A stretch of 64,000 nt of DNA from Fumia xinanensis (GTDB taxonomy: Bacteria; Bacillota; Clostridia; Oscillospirales; Ruminococcaceae): the NCBI RefSeq assembly GCF_014384905.1, contig NZ_JACRSV010000001.1, positions 1,178,001 to 1,242,000 of the forward strand. Direction: 5' to 3'. The translations under genes were made by a program, and so were the position numbers. Shown piece by piece: positions 1 through 8,225 of the stretch; within the stretch, counting starts at the first letter, position 1, and each line of letters starts with the position of its first letter. Below the pieces are notes generated by a model that had not been told where the DNA came from, did not search any database, and saw nothing but the letters and a program-made list of their open reading frames with translations.

Positions 1-1055
1 TCGTCCTGGTAGAGGTCCATCAGCAATTCCTTCGTCAGTTCGGGATATTTTGCGTTCTTCCAGACGACGAGGGAGATGTAGTCGGCAAAGCCGCTGTTGC
101 GCGGGTCGCCTTTGTTTTCCACCGGTGTGGGCACAATGCCAATCTGGTCGTAATACTGAGGAGCGGAATCCCTCACCCCGGTAATGTTAAAGCCGGTGTT
201 GATGTCGATGGTGGATTTGCCCTGGAAGAACATGTCGTTTTCTTCCTTGCTGGCGTAGTTGATGGAGCCTTCCGGCGAGCCTGCTTTGTACAGGTCCAGA
301 AGGATGTTGATGGATTCCTGCATCTTCGGCGAGGTCAGGTCCACGGTTCCGTCCGATTTGACTAAATGCGCTCCCAGTGACTCTGAGATGATATACAGGA
401 AAGAGGTGGCGATGTAGTCGGATTTGCTCATGGGAATGACCAGCCCATACTGGTTTTTAGAAGGGTCAGTGACCGCCTTCGAGGCGGCAATCAGCTCTTG
501 CCACGTCTCAGGAGGCTCGATATTCTTCTCTGCGAATACATCCTTCCGATAGAGCAGCACGCGGCAGTGGGTGTAGAACGGTATCGCGTAATTCTTGTCG
601 TCGTAGGACAATATTTTCAGCGGTTTTTGCACGAACCGGTCTCTGCCGATTTGATCGATGACATCGTCCACTGGCACCGTGGCATCGGATTTGGCCATCA
701 TGATCGCCTCGTCTACCAAAGCCGTACTGATGTCCGGCAGGGCTTTGGTCGCAAGGCCGGTTGTCCATTTGGTGTGGAAAGTAGCCCAGGGGTAAATCTC
801 GATGTCGACTTTTACGCCGGGATGCTTGGCCTCGAACTCCTTGCAGACCTTAGCAATGGCCGCTTCACGGTCCGGCTGGGTAAACGAATGCCAAAAGGTG
901 ATAGTTTTGGTTTCCTCCGCATCAGAGGAACCGCTTTTTGACGAGTCCGATTCTTTGCCACTGTCCGACGGACCTCCCGAGGGTCCGCAGGCGGACGTAA
1001 AAGACAGGACCATCAGCCCCGCCAACAACGTGGCCAGCCACTTTTTCAGTTTCAT
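1..1055 (-). CDS. ABC transporter sugar-type solute-binding lipoprotein (partial, 3' end off window)
   Basis: The protein starts with a lysine-rich, hydrophobic signal peptide ending in a lipobox-like LSFTSAC, then a Ser/Gly/Asp-rich spacer, then a type 1 extracellular solute-binding fold (TITFWHSF near residue 45, later ALPDISTALVDEA and AIPFYTHCRVLLYRKD). Proteins of this family are anchored outside the membrane and deliver sugars or related solutes to an ABC permease. The ATG at 1055 is preceded by AGAAAGGAG at good spacing. The C-terminal end and any permease genes lie to the left of the window. The substrate cannot be told. Upstream, about 200 AT-rich bases carry a TATAAT-like box but no convincing -35. 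Confidence 0.9.
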   Translation of the reverse strand, partial: MKLKKWLATLLAGLMVLSFTSACGPSGGPSDSGKESDSSKSGSSDAEETKTITFWHSFTQPDREAAIAKVCKEFEAKHPGVKVDIEIYPWATFHTKWTTGLATKALPDISTALVDEAIMMAKSDATVPVDDVIDQIGRDRFVQKPLKILSYDDKNYAIPFYTHCRVLLYRKDVFAEKNIEPPETWQELIAASKAVTDPSKNQYGLVIPMSKSDYIATSFLYIISESLGAHLVKSDGTVDLTSPKMQESINILLDLYKAGSPEGSINYASKEENDMFFQGKSTIDINTGFNITGVRDSAPQYYDQIGIVPTPVENKGDPRNSGFADYISLVVWKNAKYPELTKELLMDLYQD

Positions 1056-1260
1056 CTTGTATTCTCCTTTCTCATGGGTTTTGATGCAGGTTCCGCATCA
1101 TTTGTATCATTTTGTATCCTCATTATATCATCAAGATTCACATATTAATATAAAAAAACTATAGTATATTGTTTATTTTTTGTACATTATGCTTTGATTT
1201 TGACTTGATTTTACCACATTTTGATAGGACACCGAATTGCAGAAAGTTTTGTACATATAA

Positions 1261-1292
1261 AAAGCCCCCGGCTGTATAGCCGAGGGCTTTTT
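1261..1292 (-). terminator. Rho-independent terminator of the PRPP synthetase gene
   Basis: Stem AAGCCCCCGGC / GCCGAGGGCTT with loop TGTATA, flanked by A and T runs, 18 bases beyond the prs stop codon. The flanking runs could let it work in both directions. Confidence 0.8.
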
Positions 1293-1309
1293 GTTCTAAA
1301 ATCAAAATT

Positions 1310-2512
1310 TTATTTGGATTCGCCTAGTTTCAGCTGCTGCTCGACCCTCTCCTGACGTTTCCGCTCCAGCAGTTTGTTGATGCGGTGGACAGGATTCAGA
1401 AGGTTGCTGATAGACTGGTCGTGATTCAGGTTATCAACGATGTAAGCGATGTATTTGGACATATCCACTTCCCGATACCACTCCCTCTGGCGAAGCTCGG
1501 GGGTGCGGTAGATGAGATTGGTGGTGAAAACTTTATTGATAAAGCCCTTTTCATAGGCCTCGTCAAACTTGTGGAGGCCATCGGTAAAGAGGCCGAAGGT
1601 GGTGCAGACAAAAATCCGGTTGGCTCCATGGGCTTTCAGCTTTTCGGCGATATCAAGCACCGACTCGCCGGACGATATCATATCGTCCACGATGATAAGG
1701 TCCTTGCCTTCGGTGTCGGAACCCAAAAACTCGTGGGCGACAATGGGATTACGGCCATTGACGATGACCGAATAATCTCTTCTCTTATAAAACATACCCA
1801 GATCTACGCCCAAAACCGAAGAGTAGTACATACATCTAGACATACCGCCCTCGTCGGGGGAAATGATCATCACGTGTTCTCTGTCGATTTCAATGTCGGG
1901 AATGGTGTTGACCAGCGCTTTCAAAAACTGATAGGTAGGCTGGACATTCTCGAAGCCCTTGAGCGGGATAGCATTCTGCACGCGGGCGTCATGGGCGTCG
2001 AAGGTAATCAGGTTGTCCACTCCCATGTCAGCCAGCTCCTGGAGCATCAAAGCGCAGTCAAGCGACTCTCTCGACGAACGTTTATGCTGGCGGCCCTCAT
2101 AGAGCATGGGCATAATGACGTTGATACGCCGCGCCTTGCCGCTGGCAGAAGCGATAACCCGTTTCAGATCTTGATAGTGGTCGTCCGGACTCATGGGCAC
2201 TTCCTGGCCATACATCTTGTATTTGACGCCGTAGTTAAAGCAGTCCACCAAGATGAACAGGTCGTGGCCGCGGACCGATTCCTTGAGGGTTCCCTTGGCT
2301 TCACCGGTTCCAAACCGGGGGCACTCTGCCTTGAGCTGGTAGCTGTCGCGGCAGTAGCCGATAAAGTCTCCGTCGCTCATCAGCTCTCCGTGGCGTTCAC
2401 TCCGCCATTCCGCAAGGTACTTGTCCACCTTTTGGACAACGTCTTCGCAGCCTTTCATTCCGATCAAGCTCAGCATCCCCACAGGTATGGACACTTCGTG
2501 AATAGAATCCAT
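1310..2512 (-). CDS. prs: Ribose-phosphate pyrophosphokinase, long variant
   Basis: Predicted to make PRPP from ribose 5-phosphate and ATP for nucleotide, histidine and tryptophan synthesis. The phosphoribosyl-pyrophosphate loop is DLIIVDDMISSGES (about residues 270-283), a variant of the usual VVDDMISTGGT, and a ribose-phosphate kinase N-terminal half precedes it with NVIMPMLYEGRQHKRSSRE as the flexible-loop equivalent. At 400 residues it is clearly longer than the roughly 315 of classical Prs, with extra N- and C-terminal segments. It belongs to the long form I associate with Clostridia. It is a single-gene unit with its own promoter (2574-2602) and terminator. Assignment to the family is firm. 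Whether it is the cell's only PRPP synthetase cannot be seen. Confidence 0.88.
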   Translation of the reverse strand: MDSIHEVSIPVGMLSLIGMKGCEDVVQKVDKYLAEWRSERHGELMSDGDFIGYCRDSYQLKAECPRFGTGEAKGTLKESVRGHDLFILVDCFNYGVKYKMYGQEVPMSPDDHYQDLKRVIASASGKARRINVIMPMLYEGRQHKRSSRESLDCALMLQELADMGVDNLITFDAHDARVQNAIPLKGFENVQPTYQFLKALVNTIPDIEIDREHVMIISPDEGGMSRCMYYSSVLGVDLGMFYKRRDYSVIVNGRNPIVAHEFLGSDTEGKDLIIVDDMISSGESVLDIAEKLKAHGANRIFVCTTFGLFTDGLHKFDEAYEKGFINKVFTTNLIYRTPELRQREWYREVDMSKYIAYIVDNLNHDQSISNLLNPVHRINKLLERKRQERVEQQLKLGESK

Positions 2513-2573
2513 GTAAGCATTCCCCTTCCATTTTCAGACGTTTTTCACCAGTAACGTACTGTTTCTACATCAT

Positions 2574-2602
2574 ATTATAACGATTTATACATGATTTTGC
2601 AA
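2574..2602 (-). promoter_or_regulatory. Sigma-A promoter for prs
   Basis: On the minus strand: -35 TTGCAA (2602-2597), 17-base spacer, -10 TATAAT (2579-2574), about 60 bases before the prs start. Confidence 0.7.
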
Positions 2603-2743
2603 ATTTTTCTGCATAGGAAAAAAACGTATTTTTTGGAAGGCTTTTGGGCATTTTGCTTTATTTTGGCGAAAACAAACCAATTTTTTTGCCTATTGACCGT
2701 GCAAGGCGTCACACGACGCACAAATGTCTTTCACAAAAGGACA

Positions 2744-3811
2744 TTATTCTCCTTTGAGGGTTTTCAGCTCGTCTTCCAGATTGAGGGCCGCCGTGTGGAA
2801 CCCCTTTTGATAAGTTTCGCCGCCTACAAAGACCTTTTCCAGCTCGATAAGACCCATCTGGTAGCTGCTGCTGCCAAAGTCTGCCGGTTCCACTGTGATG
2901 GTCAGCTCGTAGACCGGGCCATTGAAATTGAGGACTGTACCGGCAAAGTTAAAACTCCAGTCCAGCACCGGATAACCGTCCAGCTGCCCGCTGATCTCGC
3001 TCTTTTCGTAGATGTAATCTGAATCCACTTTCTGGAAAAACTCCTGCAGCATCGCTTGTTCGTCCACGGAGTAAATCTGGGACAAAACGGGGTGTTCCGA
3101 GACAGTGAGCTGACTGAGCCAGACCGCGTGGTTACCGGCGGTTTTTTCCAGTTGTTCCGGTGGGCCAAACTGCTTGAATTCCTCTTCCAGCTCGGGCACA
3201 AGGTCCAAGTGTTCAGCAACGATTACGGCGTTCACGAGTTTACTGTCTTTATCCCACTGAAAGGAAAAACTCTTGTAGCTGTCCGCCTCGTCATCCTTGA
3301 GGAGGCCGGAGGCCAAGTGGCTTCCCGTGGTCAGTTCATAGCCCTTCGATTCCGCCGCGGCGATAATAGCCTCTTTCCCGCCTTTCAAGGTTTTGTCGGC
3401 GGCGGTTTTATCGGCGTAAAGGCCGGGCAGGATGGAATAGAAGATTTTTTCCTTGTCCAGCTGAAGACCGGTTTCCCGGAAATTACTCAGGCTGGGGCTG
3501 TCTGCTTCCTCGCTGGGATTTTCCAGCAAAGTTTTGGCGTTTAATTCTTGCGCGATATTGTATTTTCCCGCGATATCCACAACCGACTGCAATTCGGCAT
3601 TCAAGGTTTTTCCGTCGTCGTAGTGGAGGTTCTCCAAAGCGCCGAACATTTGGAGCAGGTCGTCCGCCCGCTCGTCGGGTTTCAGGGTTTCAAAGACCTT
3701 TTTGGCTTCACCGCTGAGCGCATAGGAATCTGTTTTTCCGCTGTCGGAAGAACAGGAGGAAAGGCTCAATACCAAGACGGAGGCCAAAATGAGGGATATG
3801 GTTTTTTTCAT
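2744..3811 (-). CDS. Putative lipoprotein of unknown function
   Basis: A 355-residue secreted lipoprotein. Signal peptide MKKTISLILASVLVLSLSSC has a clear lipobox (LSSC, cysteine 20) followed by a Ser/Asp spacer. The rest is acidic, soluble and without cysteine motifs. I recognise no catalytic family. The ATG at 3811 is chosen because AGGAAG sits 7 bases upstream; an in-frame TTG six bases earlier would be almost on top of the binding site. It is transcribed alone from a good promoter at 3845-3873. Substrate binding or envelope attachment is possible but nothing in the sequence decides. Confidence 0.75.
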   Translation of the reverse strand: MKKTISLILASVLVLSLSSCSSDSGKTDSYALSGEAKKVFETLKPDERADDLLQMFGALENLHYDDGKTLNAELQSVVDIAGKYNIAQELNAKTLLENPSEEADSPSLSNFRETGLQLDKEKIFYSILPGLYADKTAADKTLKGGKEAIIAAAESKGYELTTGSHLASGLLKDDEADSYKSFSFQWDKDSKLVNAVIVAEHLDLVPELEEEFKQFGPPEQLEKTAGNHAVWLSQLTVSEHPVLSQIYSVDEQAMLQEFFQKVDSDYIYEKSEISGQLDGYPVLDWSFNFAGTVLNFNGPVYELTITVEPADFGSSSYQMGLIELEKVFVGGETYQKGFHTAALNLEDELKTLKGE

Positions 3812-3844
3812 AATCAAACTTCCTTTCCGTAATAGGATACCTTT

Positions 3845-3873
3845 ATCATACCGGGATTATCCTTTTGTGTCAA
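3845..3873 (-). promoter_or_regulatory. Sigma-A promoter for the lipoprotein gene
   Basis: Minus strand: TTGACA (3873-3868), 17-base spacer, TATGAT (3850-3845), about 35 bases from the start codon. Confidence 0.8.
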
Positions 3874-3907
3874 CGATAATTTGTCACGTTTTTCCATCAA
3901 ATAGCCT

Positions 3908-3936
3908 TTGACGGACGGGGTGTTCTGTTTTATAAT
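3908..3936 (+). promoter_or_regulatory. Sigma-A promoter for the flavodoxin-fold reductase gene
   Basis: TTGACG (3908-3913), 17-base spacer, TATAAT (3931-3936). It lies back to back with the promoter at 3845-3873. Confidence 0.8.
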
Positions 3937-3972
3937 GAAACAAAACTGGTGGAACGAAAAGGAGAATGTCCT

Positions 3973-4545
3973 ATGAAGATTGCCGTACTATTCGCATCAA
4001 ACCGCCACGGCGGAAAGCACGAGGAAATCAAACAGATGCTTCTCTCCCTCCCCTTGCCCCACGGGTATGATTTTATCGAGATGGCGGACTGTGAGATCAC
4101 CCACTGCAAACAGGACTGTCCGGGATGTGTCATCAAATCGGAAGGCCGGTGCCTATTTGGCGACGATTTCGAGAAAATTCAGAAAAGGCTCGTCTCCGCT
4201 GATATGAACATGATCGTCGTCCCCGTTTATTGTCCGTATCCTTCAAAATTTACGGCGCTCATGGAAAAGCTGTTAGGCTCCTGCTATCTCACGGAAAATA
4301 AACCCCTGAAGAACAAGCCAACCTCCATTTTTTATTACTGTTCCTCCAAAATTGTGGACGATACAGGGCTGAAAATCCTGTGGCAGAAATATTTGATGGA
4401 TGAAGGATACAGCTTCTCAGAGCCCAACTACCCATTTCTGAATCAGCGGTTTGACGAAGAATTGAACAAACGGTTCGACCGGGACATCACCAAGTACATC
4501 CGCGACTTTATGCTGACCGCCGGAAATCCTAATTTTGTCCAATAA
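3973..4545 (+). CDS. NAD(P)H-dependent FMN reductase-like flavodoxin-fold protein
   Basis: A 190-residue protein beginning MKIAVLFASNRHGGKHEEI, the phosphate-binding loop of the NADPH-dependent FMN reductase/flavodoxin fold. It carries the CxxDCPGCVIKSEGRC cysteine cluster (about residues 47-62) often seen in the iron-sulfur flavoprotein-like branch, and VPVYCPYPSKFTALMEKL as the second FMN-contacting loop. It probably reduces quinones, flavins or other small electron acceptors in the cytoplasm. The start is the ATG with AAAAGGAG eight bases upstream rather than the GTG at 3949. The following AraC gene begins 51 bases later and may be cotranscribed. Confidence 0.75.
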   Translation: MKIAVLFASNRHGGKHEEIKQMLLSLPLPHGYDFIEMADCEITHCKQDCPGCVIKSEGRCLFGDDFEKIQKRLVSADMNMIVVPVYCPYPSKFTALMEKLLGSCYLTENKPLKNKPTSIFYYCSSKIVDDTGLKILWQKYLMDEGYSFSEPNYPFLNQRFDEELNKRFDRDITKYIRDFMLTAGNPNFVQ

Positions 4546-4596
4546 AATCAAGAAACCATTTTCCAAACCCTTTATACTGATAGTGGAGTTGATGAG

Positions 4597-5502
4597 ATGA
4601 ACGAGCGGGACAAAGTGAATCTGGTCCAGGAGATGCAGGATTACATCGAAGAACACGTAAAAGCGGACGACTTCACCCTGGAGGGCCTCTACGCCGCTGT
4701 TGGGTATTCGAGACGCCACGCCGACCGGGTCTTTCGGGAATTTCTCGGTGAAACGCCGCTGGAAACCGTCAAAAAGATCCGGCTCACCGACAGCGTGACG
4801 AAGTTGCGGGAGCAGGAGGCGTCTATCCTAGAGGTGGCGCTGGAATCCGGTTTCGACAGCCACGAGGGCTACACGCGGGCCTTTGCCCGCTTCTTTGACG
4901 TGACCCCCAGCAGCTACCGCAAAAAGCCGGTTGCTGTCCCCCTGTTCATCCAATACCCCATCACTCACTATTATAATTATCTGCACGGCAAGGAGGAAAA
5001 TGAAATGGAAACAAAAGAACTGATCTGCATGGTCACTCCAGTGGAACGCCCCAAACGGAAATTATTGTTCCTGCGTTCGGTAAACGCCACCGATTACTTT
5101 TCTTTTTGTGAGGAAAAAGGCTGCGAATGGGACGGGCTGTTAAACAGCATTCCGGAAAAATTCGATACCGCCGCACTCCTGGAGCTGCCGCCTTTTCTGC
5201 AAAAGCACGGCTTTTCCAAGATCGCTTCCGGCGTGGAAGTGCCCTTTAGCTACGACGGGAAAATCCCCGAGGGCTATGATCTCGCGGAGCTTCCCCCCTG
5301 TCTGCTGCTTTATTTCCAGACGGAACCCTACGAAAACGAAGAGGACTTCGGCATCGCTATCGGCTGTGCCTTCCGGGCGGCGGAGCGGTACGATTACGAA
5401 AAGTTCGGCTATGAGCGGGTGCCCGATGCCGCTCCTTTCTTTAACTTTGGAGCAGAGGCGGCAAAGGGCGCTTCCATCGCCGTACCGGCGCGGAAACGGT
5501 GA
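4597..5502 (+). CDS. AraC-family transcriptional regulator with C-terminal effector domain
   Basis: Residues about 10-110 form two helix-turn-helix motifs of the AraC type (LEGLYAAVGYSRRHADRVFREF and ILEVALESGFDSHEGYTRAFARFF, ending TPSSYRK). Residues about 140-300 form a separate domain similar to GyrI-like small-molecule-binding domains in AraC proteins with the DNA-binding part first. It likely activates or represses genes on binding a hydrophobic compound. The flavodoxin-fold reductase just upstream is the natural candidate target. The ligand is unknown. Confidence 0.85.
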   Translation: MNERDKVNLVQEMQDYIEEHVKADDFTLEGLYAAVGYSRRHADRVFREFLGETPLETVKKIRLTDSVTKLREQEASILEVALESGFDSHEGYTRAFARFFDVTPSSYRKKPVAVPLFIQYPITHYYNYLHGKEENEMETKELICMVTPVERPKRKLLFLRSVNATDYFSFCEEKGCEWDGLLNSIPEKFDTAALLELPPFLQKHGFSKIASGVEVPFSYDGKIPEGYDLAELPPCLLLYFQTEPYENEEDFGIAIGCAFRAAERYDYEKFGYERVPDAAPFFNFGAEAAKGASIAVPARKR

Positions 5503-5509
5503 AGTCTGC

Positions 5510-5537
5510 TTGACAAATCCTCCCCTTATGGTATAAT
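5510..5537 (+). promoter_or_regulatory. Sigma-A promoter for the RimJ/RimL-type acetyltransferase
   Basis: TTGACA (5510-5515), 16-base spacer, TATAAT (5532-5537), 35 bases before the start codon. Confidence 0.8.
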
Positions 5538-5572
5538 TAATTCAATTTTTACACCATAATGGAGGTATCAAT

Positions 5573-6139
5573 ATGCGGATACAGCCAGAATTGCAGGGAA
5601 CAAGGATTCTGCTTCGCAGTGTCAGAGAAAAGGACATCGACGACCGGACGGCAATCGGACGTCATCACGAATTCGTCCATATGTGCGGCGGCGAAAGCCT
5701 CCCCGCCCCCGAATATCCAGACCGGGCCTTCTGGGAGCGGTGGTACGACAGGGAAAAGCGTCGGGGAGCGGGCGGCGAATACTCCTGGATCATCGACCTT
5801 CAGGGCCGTTGTATCGGCTCTTGCGGCCTGCACCATCTCTCGACTGAGGACAAAAGCGGCACCTACCGGATCGGCATTTTCGATCCCGCCTTCCACGCAA
5901 AGGGCATTGGGACGGAGGCTACTGAGCTTGTCCTTCGATTCGGGTTTGAAACTCTTCACCTCCACCGGATAGACCTGAAGGTTCTGGATTACAACGGCAG
6001 GGCCATCCGCTGCTACGAAAAATGCGGCTTTCAGAAAGACGGCATCCTGCGGGAAAGCGCCCTCATCGAGGGAAAATACTATTCTGATGTCATCATGAGC
6101 ATTCTAGAGGACGAGTACTGGAATCTATACCGCAAATAG
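5573..6139 (+). CDS. GNAT-family N-acetyltransferase (RimJ/RimL type)
   Basis: A 188-residue acetyl-CoA-dependent acyltransferase. The N-terminal GTRILLRSVREKDIDD strand-helix is typical of the RimJ/RimL branch. The acetyl-CoA-binding motif A reads FDPAFHAKGIGTEATELVLRF (about residues 103-123), followed by NGRAIRCYEKCGFQKDG, the conserved N..A...YEK.GF signature. The start is supported by GGAGG. Targets of this branch include ribosomal protein N-termini and small amines. The gene is monocistronic between its own promoter and a strong terminator. Confidence 0.88.
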   Translation: MRIQPELQGTRILLRSVREKDIDDRTAIGRHHEFVHMCGGESLPAPEYPDRAFWERWYDREKRRGAGGEYSWIIDLQGRCIGSCGLHHLSTEDKSGTYRIGIFDPAFHAKGIGTEATELVLRFGFETLHLHRIDLKVLDYNGRAIRCYEKCGFQKDGILRESALIEGKYYSDVIMSILEDEYWNLYRK

Positions 6140-6151
6140 AAGGAATCCATA

Positions 6152-6187
6152 AAAAAACGAACCCCTATCGACGGGGTTCGTTTTTTG
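6152..6187. terminator. Bidirectional terminator between convergent genes
   Basis: Stem AAAACGAACCCC / GGGGTTCGTTTT with loop TATCGAC, with A run on the left and T run on the right, between the acetyltransferase (plus) and the peptidoglycan-binding gene (minus). Confidence 0.85.
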
Positions 6188-6239
6188 TTTCTGGGAGCAA
6201 TCTATCAATAGAAACCAGCTGGAATTTTTCTCACAATTC

Positions 6240-6779
6240 CTATTTCGCCGCAATGGGATAAGTGGGCTTACTGAAAATATTGTAGGCCCGAGCGATGGAA
6301 TTCCAGGTGAAATTGTCTACTGAACCGGTCTCCGGCAGCCCGGATTTTTCCTGGAGCTTTTTGACAGCGGCCTCGGTGCCGTTGTCGTAGCGTCCCGTTA
6401 GAGTGACGGGAGGGATGTTGTGGAAGTGGTTTCCGAGGCTGATGAGCATTAGCTGAAGAAAATACACTTTTTCCCCAGAGGCCCCCGGTCCCACCATGAA
6501 ATCCGGCGACGGATAGGCCTGCACGCAGACTGGCTGGGCCGTTTCGGCAGCTACCTGGAGGTATTCCCGATAGATAGCGTCCCAGGTCGCTTCGTCGACG
6601 ATGCCGGTCTGGGGCAGATTATAGGCGGCCTGAAACGCCTTGACGGTATCGGTGGTTTCAGGGCCGAATACCCCATCCGGTATGATCAAAGGAATATTGT
6701 TGCGAAAGCGGGAGATGGTGCGCAGGTACTGCTGCAGCTCCATTACGTTTTCCTGATGATTGTCGCGGGCATATGGCAT
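6240..6779 (-). CDS. Two-repeat peptidoglycan-binding protein
   Basis: A 179-residue protein made of two PG_binding_1-type helical repeats: VMELQQYLRTISRF...DGVFGPETTDTVKAFQAAYNLPQTGIVDEATWDAI (about residues 12-68) and KVYFLQLMLISLG...LTGRYDNGTEAAVKKLQEKSGLPETGSVDNFTWNSI (about 104-166). There is no signal peptide. GGAGGTG sits 8 bases before the ATG at 6779. It is the last gene of a three-gene operon behind the SpoIID-like/peptidoglycan-binding protein (18-base gap). Such proteins bind muramyl peptides, and lack of a secretion signal fits a role in spore cortex or coat assembly, which is inference. Confidence 0.8.
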   Translation of the reverse strand: MPYARDNHQENVMELQQYLRTISRFRNNIPLIIPDGVFGPETTDTVKAFQAAYNLPQTGIVDEATWDAIYREYLQVAAETAQPVCVQAYPSPDFMVGPGASGEKVYFLQLMLISLGNHFHNIPPVTLTGRYDNGTEAAVKKLQEKSGLPETGSVDNFTWNSIARAYNIFSKPTYPIAAK

Positions 6780-6797
6780 GTTTCATGCACCTCCATC

Positions 6798-8207
6798 TTA
6801 TTCAGCGGGTCTTTCGGTCAGTTCGTAACCTGGGAACTGGCCCGGCTGTTTTACCTGCCCCAACCGCACATCCTCGTAAAGGCTTGCGATGGCGTCCCAG
6901 GTTTCGGGGCCGACGATGCCGTCCACCGGCAGGCCCATCATCGACTGAAAGATTCGGACGGCGTTTTTGGTGTCTTCACCGAACACTCCGGTGACGGAAA
7001 TCTGCGGAATGGCGGGGAACGCCCCCGACAGGAAGGAAAGGTAGGTTTGGAGCTCCACAACCGCTTCTCCGCTGCTCCCCTGGCGCAGGGGCGTGCCGGG
7101 ATAGGTAGCGGGGCCCTTTCCCAGGTAATTTGCCGGCAAAACGTCCAACACTCCCTGGTAAGCTCTCCAAAGTTCATCCCAGGTACGGGCCCCCACGATG
7201 CCGTCGGGCGGCAGGCCGTAGGACTTCTGGAAGGCGATTACCGCCCGTTTGGTTTCCTTGCCAAAAACACCGTCCACGTTGATAGGCGGAATTTCCTCAT
7301 TAAAATTGGCCACCATACCCAAAAGAAATTGTAGTTGACTCACTTTTTCACCGGTGTCGCCTTCTTTGATGGCGTCAGGATACTGCTTAGACAGCTCGCC
7401 CAGGGAAATTCCCTCAGAATCCAGCTCTGCCAGACGCTTCACCGAAACGTAGAGGTAAGAAAGCTTATACCAGGTGGCTTTTCCCACGATGCCGTCCTGC
7501 GTGAGGCCGAACACCCGCTGGAACGCCTTGACAGCAGATTCGGTTTTAGGTCCGAAGATGCCGTCTACCGGGTAGATTTTCGGAATGGCGGGATAGTTTG
7601 TGGAAACCCGGTTGAGACGCACTTGAAGCGTCCGCACGTCGTTTCCGGTGGAGCCCCGCCGGAGAGGCGTGCCGCTGTAGGAGCCGGTGATCAGATCCAC
7701 AGGGGCGTTAAAGACAATGTCAATGTTGTTGCCGTAATAATACTGGAGCATTTCATAGGGCGTGTAGCCCTGCCGCGCCAAATCTACCGTCCCCCATTGG
7801 GACAGGCCGTTGCAGGTGACGGTAGTGCCGTTGCAGAACTGAGCAAACAGCGGCTCCACAAACCCCTGTCGGCGGATGTAGTCGTTAAACAGCTCGTCGA
7901 CGATGGTGGAAACACTTTGAAAGATGTCACGGCCGTGGATGTACTTCTGGTCGAACTGGGTGGAGTTTGTGATGTCGAAATCATAGCCACGGCTCCGATA
8001 CCACTCGGTGTAGATGCGGTTTAGGGCGAAAGTCACCTGTACGTAGATGTTTGCCCTGAGGGAATTATTGGGCCAGGTGGGGTAAATCTCGCTGGACGCG
8101 ACGTTTTTGATGTAGTCGGGAAAAGTGACCGTCACGTTCTGGGCGTAGGCGTCGGGCCTTCCCAGGTGAACGGTAATGTATCGGGGAATATAGGGAACTC
8201 CGGTCAT
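6798..8207 (-). CDS. SpoIID-like domain fused to three peptidoglycan-binding repeats
   Basis: Residues about 15-165 resemble SpoIID/LytB: VASSEIYPTWPNNSLRAN places a glutamate where SpoIID has its catalytic Glu, and CNGLSQWGTVDLARQGYTPYEMLQYYYG matches the SpoIID Q.G...A..G....IL.YYY end. Three PG_binding_1 repeats follow (about residues 180-250, 290-350 and 385-445), each ending DGIVG..TWD/Y. SpoIID enzymes are lytic transglycosylases needed for engulfment. This one has no signal peptide or membrane segment. The ATG at 8207 is chosen (AAAGGAG 10 bases upstream) over the GTG at 8216, which sits one base after the binding site. It is the middle gene of the operon 10136-6240. Confidence 0.8.
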   Translation of the reverse strand: MTGVPYIPRYITVHLGRPDAYAQNVTVTFPDYIKNVASSEIYPTWPNNSLRANIYVQVTFALNRIYTEWYRSRGYDFDITNSTQFDQKYIHGRDIFQSVSTIVDELFNDYIRRQGFVEPLFAQFCNGTTVTCNGLSQWGTVDLARQGYTPYEMLQYYYGNNIDIVFNAPVDLITGSYSGTPLRRGSTGNDVRTLQVRLNRVSTNYPAIPKIYPVDGIFGPKTESAVKAFQRVFGLTQDGIVGKATWYKLSYLYVSVKRLAELDSEGISLGELSKQYPDAIKEGDTGEKVSQLQFLLGMVANFNEEIPPINVDGVFGKETKRAVIAFQKSYGLPPDGIVGARTWDELWRAYQGVLDVLPANYLGKGPATYPGTPLRQGSSGEAVVELQTYLSFLSGAFPAIPQISVTGVFGEDTKNAVRIFQSMMGLPVDGIVGPETWDAIASLYEDVRLGQVKQPGQFPGYELTERPAE

Positions 8208-8225
8208 TTGCCTCACGCTCCTTTC

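Noticed and set aside
1385..2554. 389-codon open frame on the plus strand opposite prs
   Set aside because: It is exactly antisense to a strong conserved gene, has no family motif and no good binding site; it reflects codon bias of prs.
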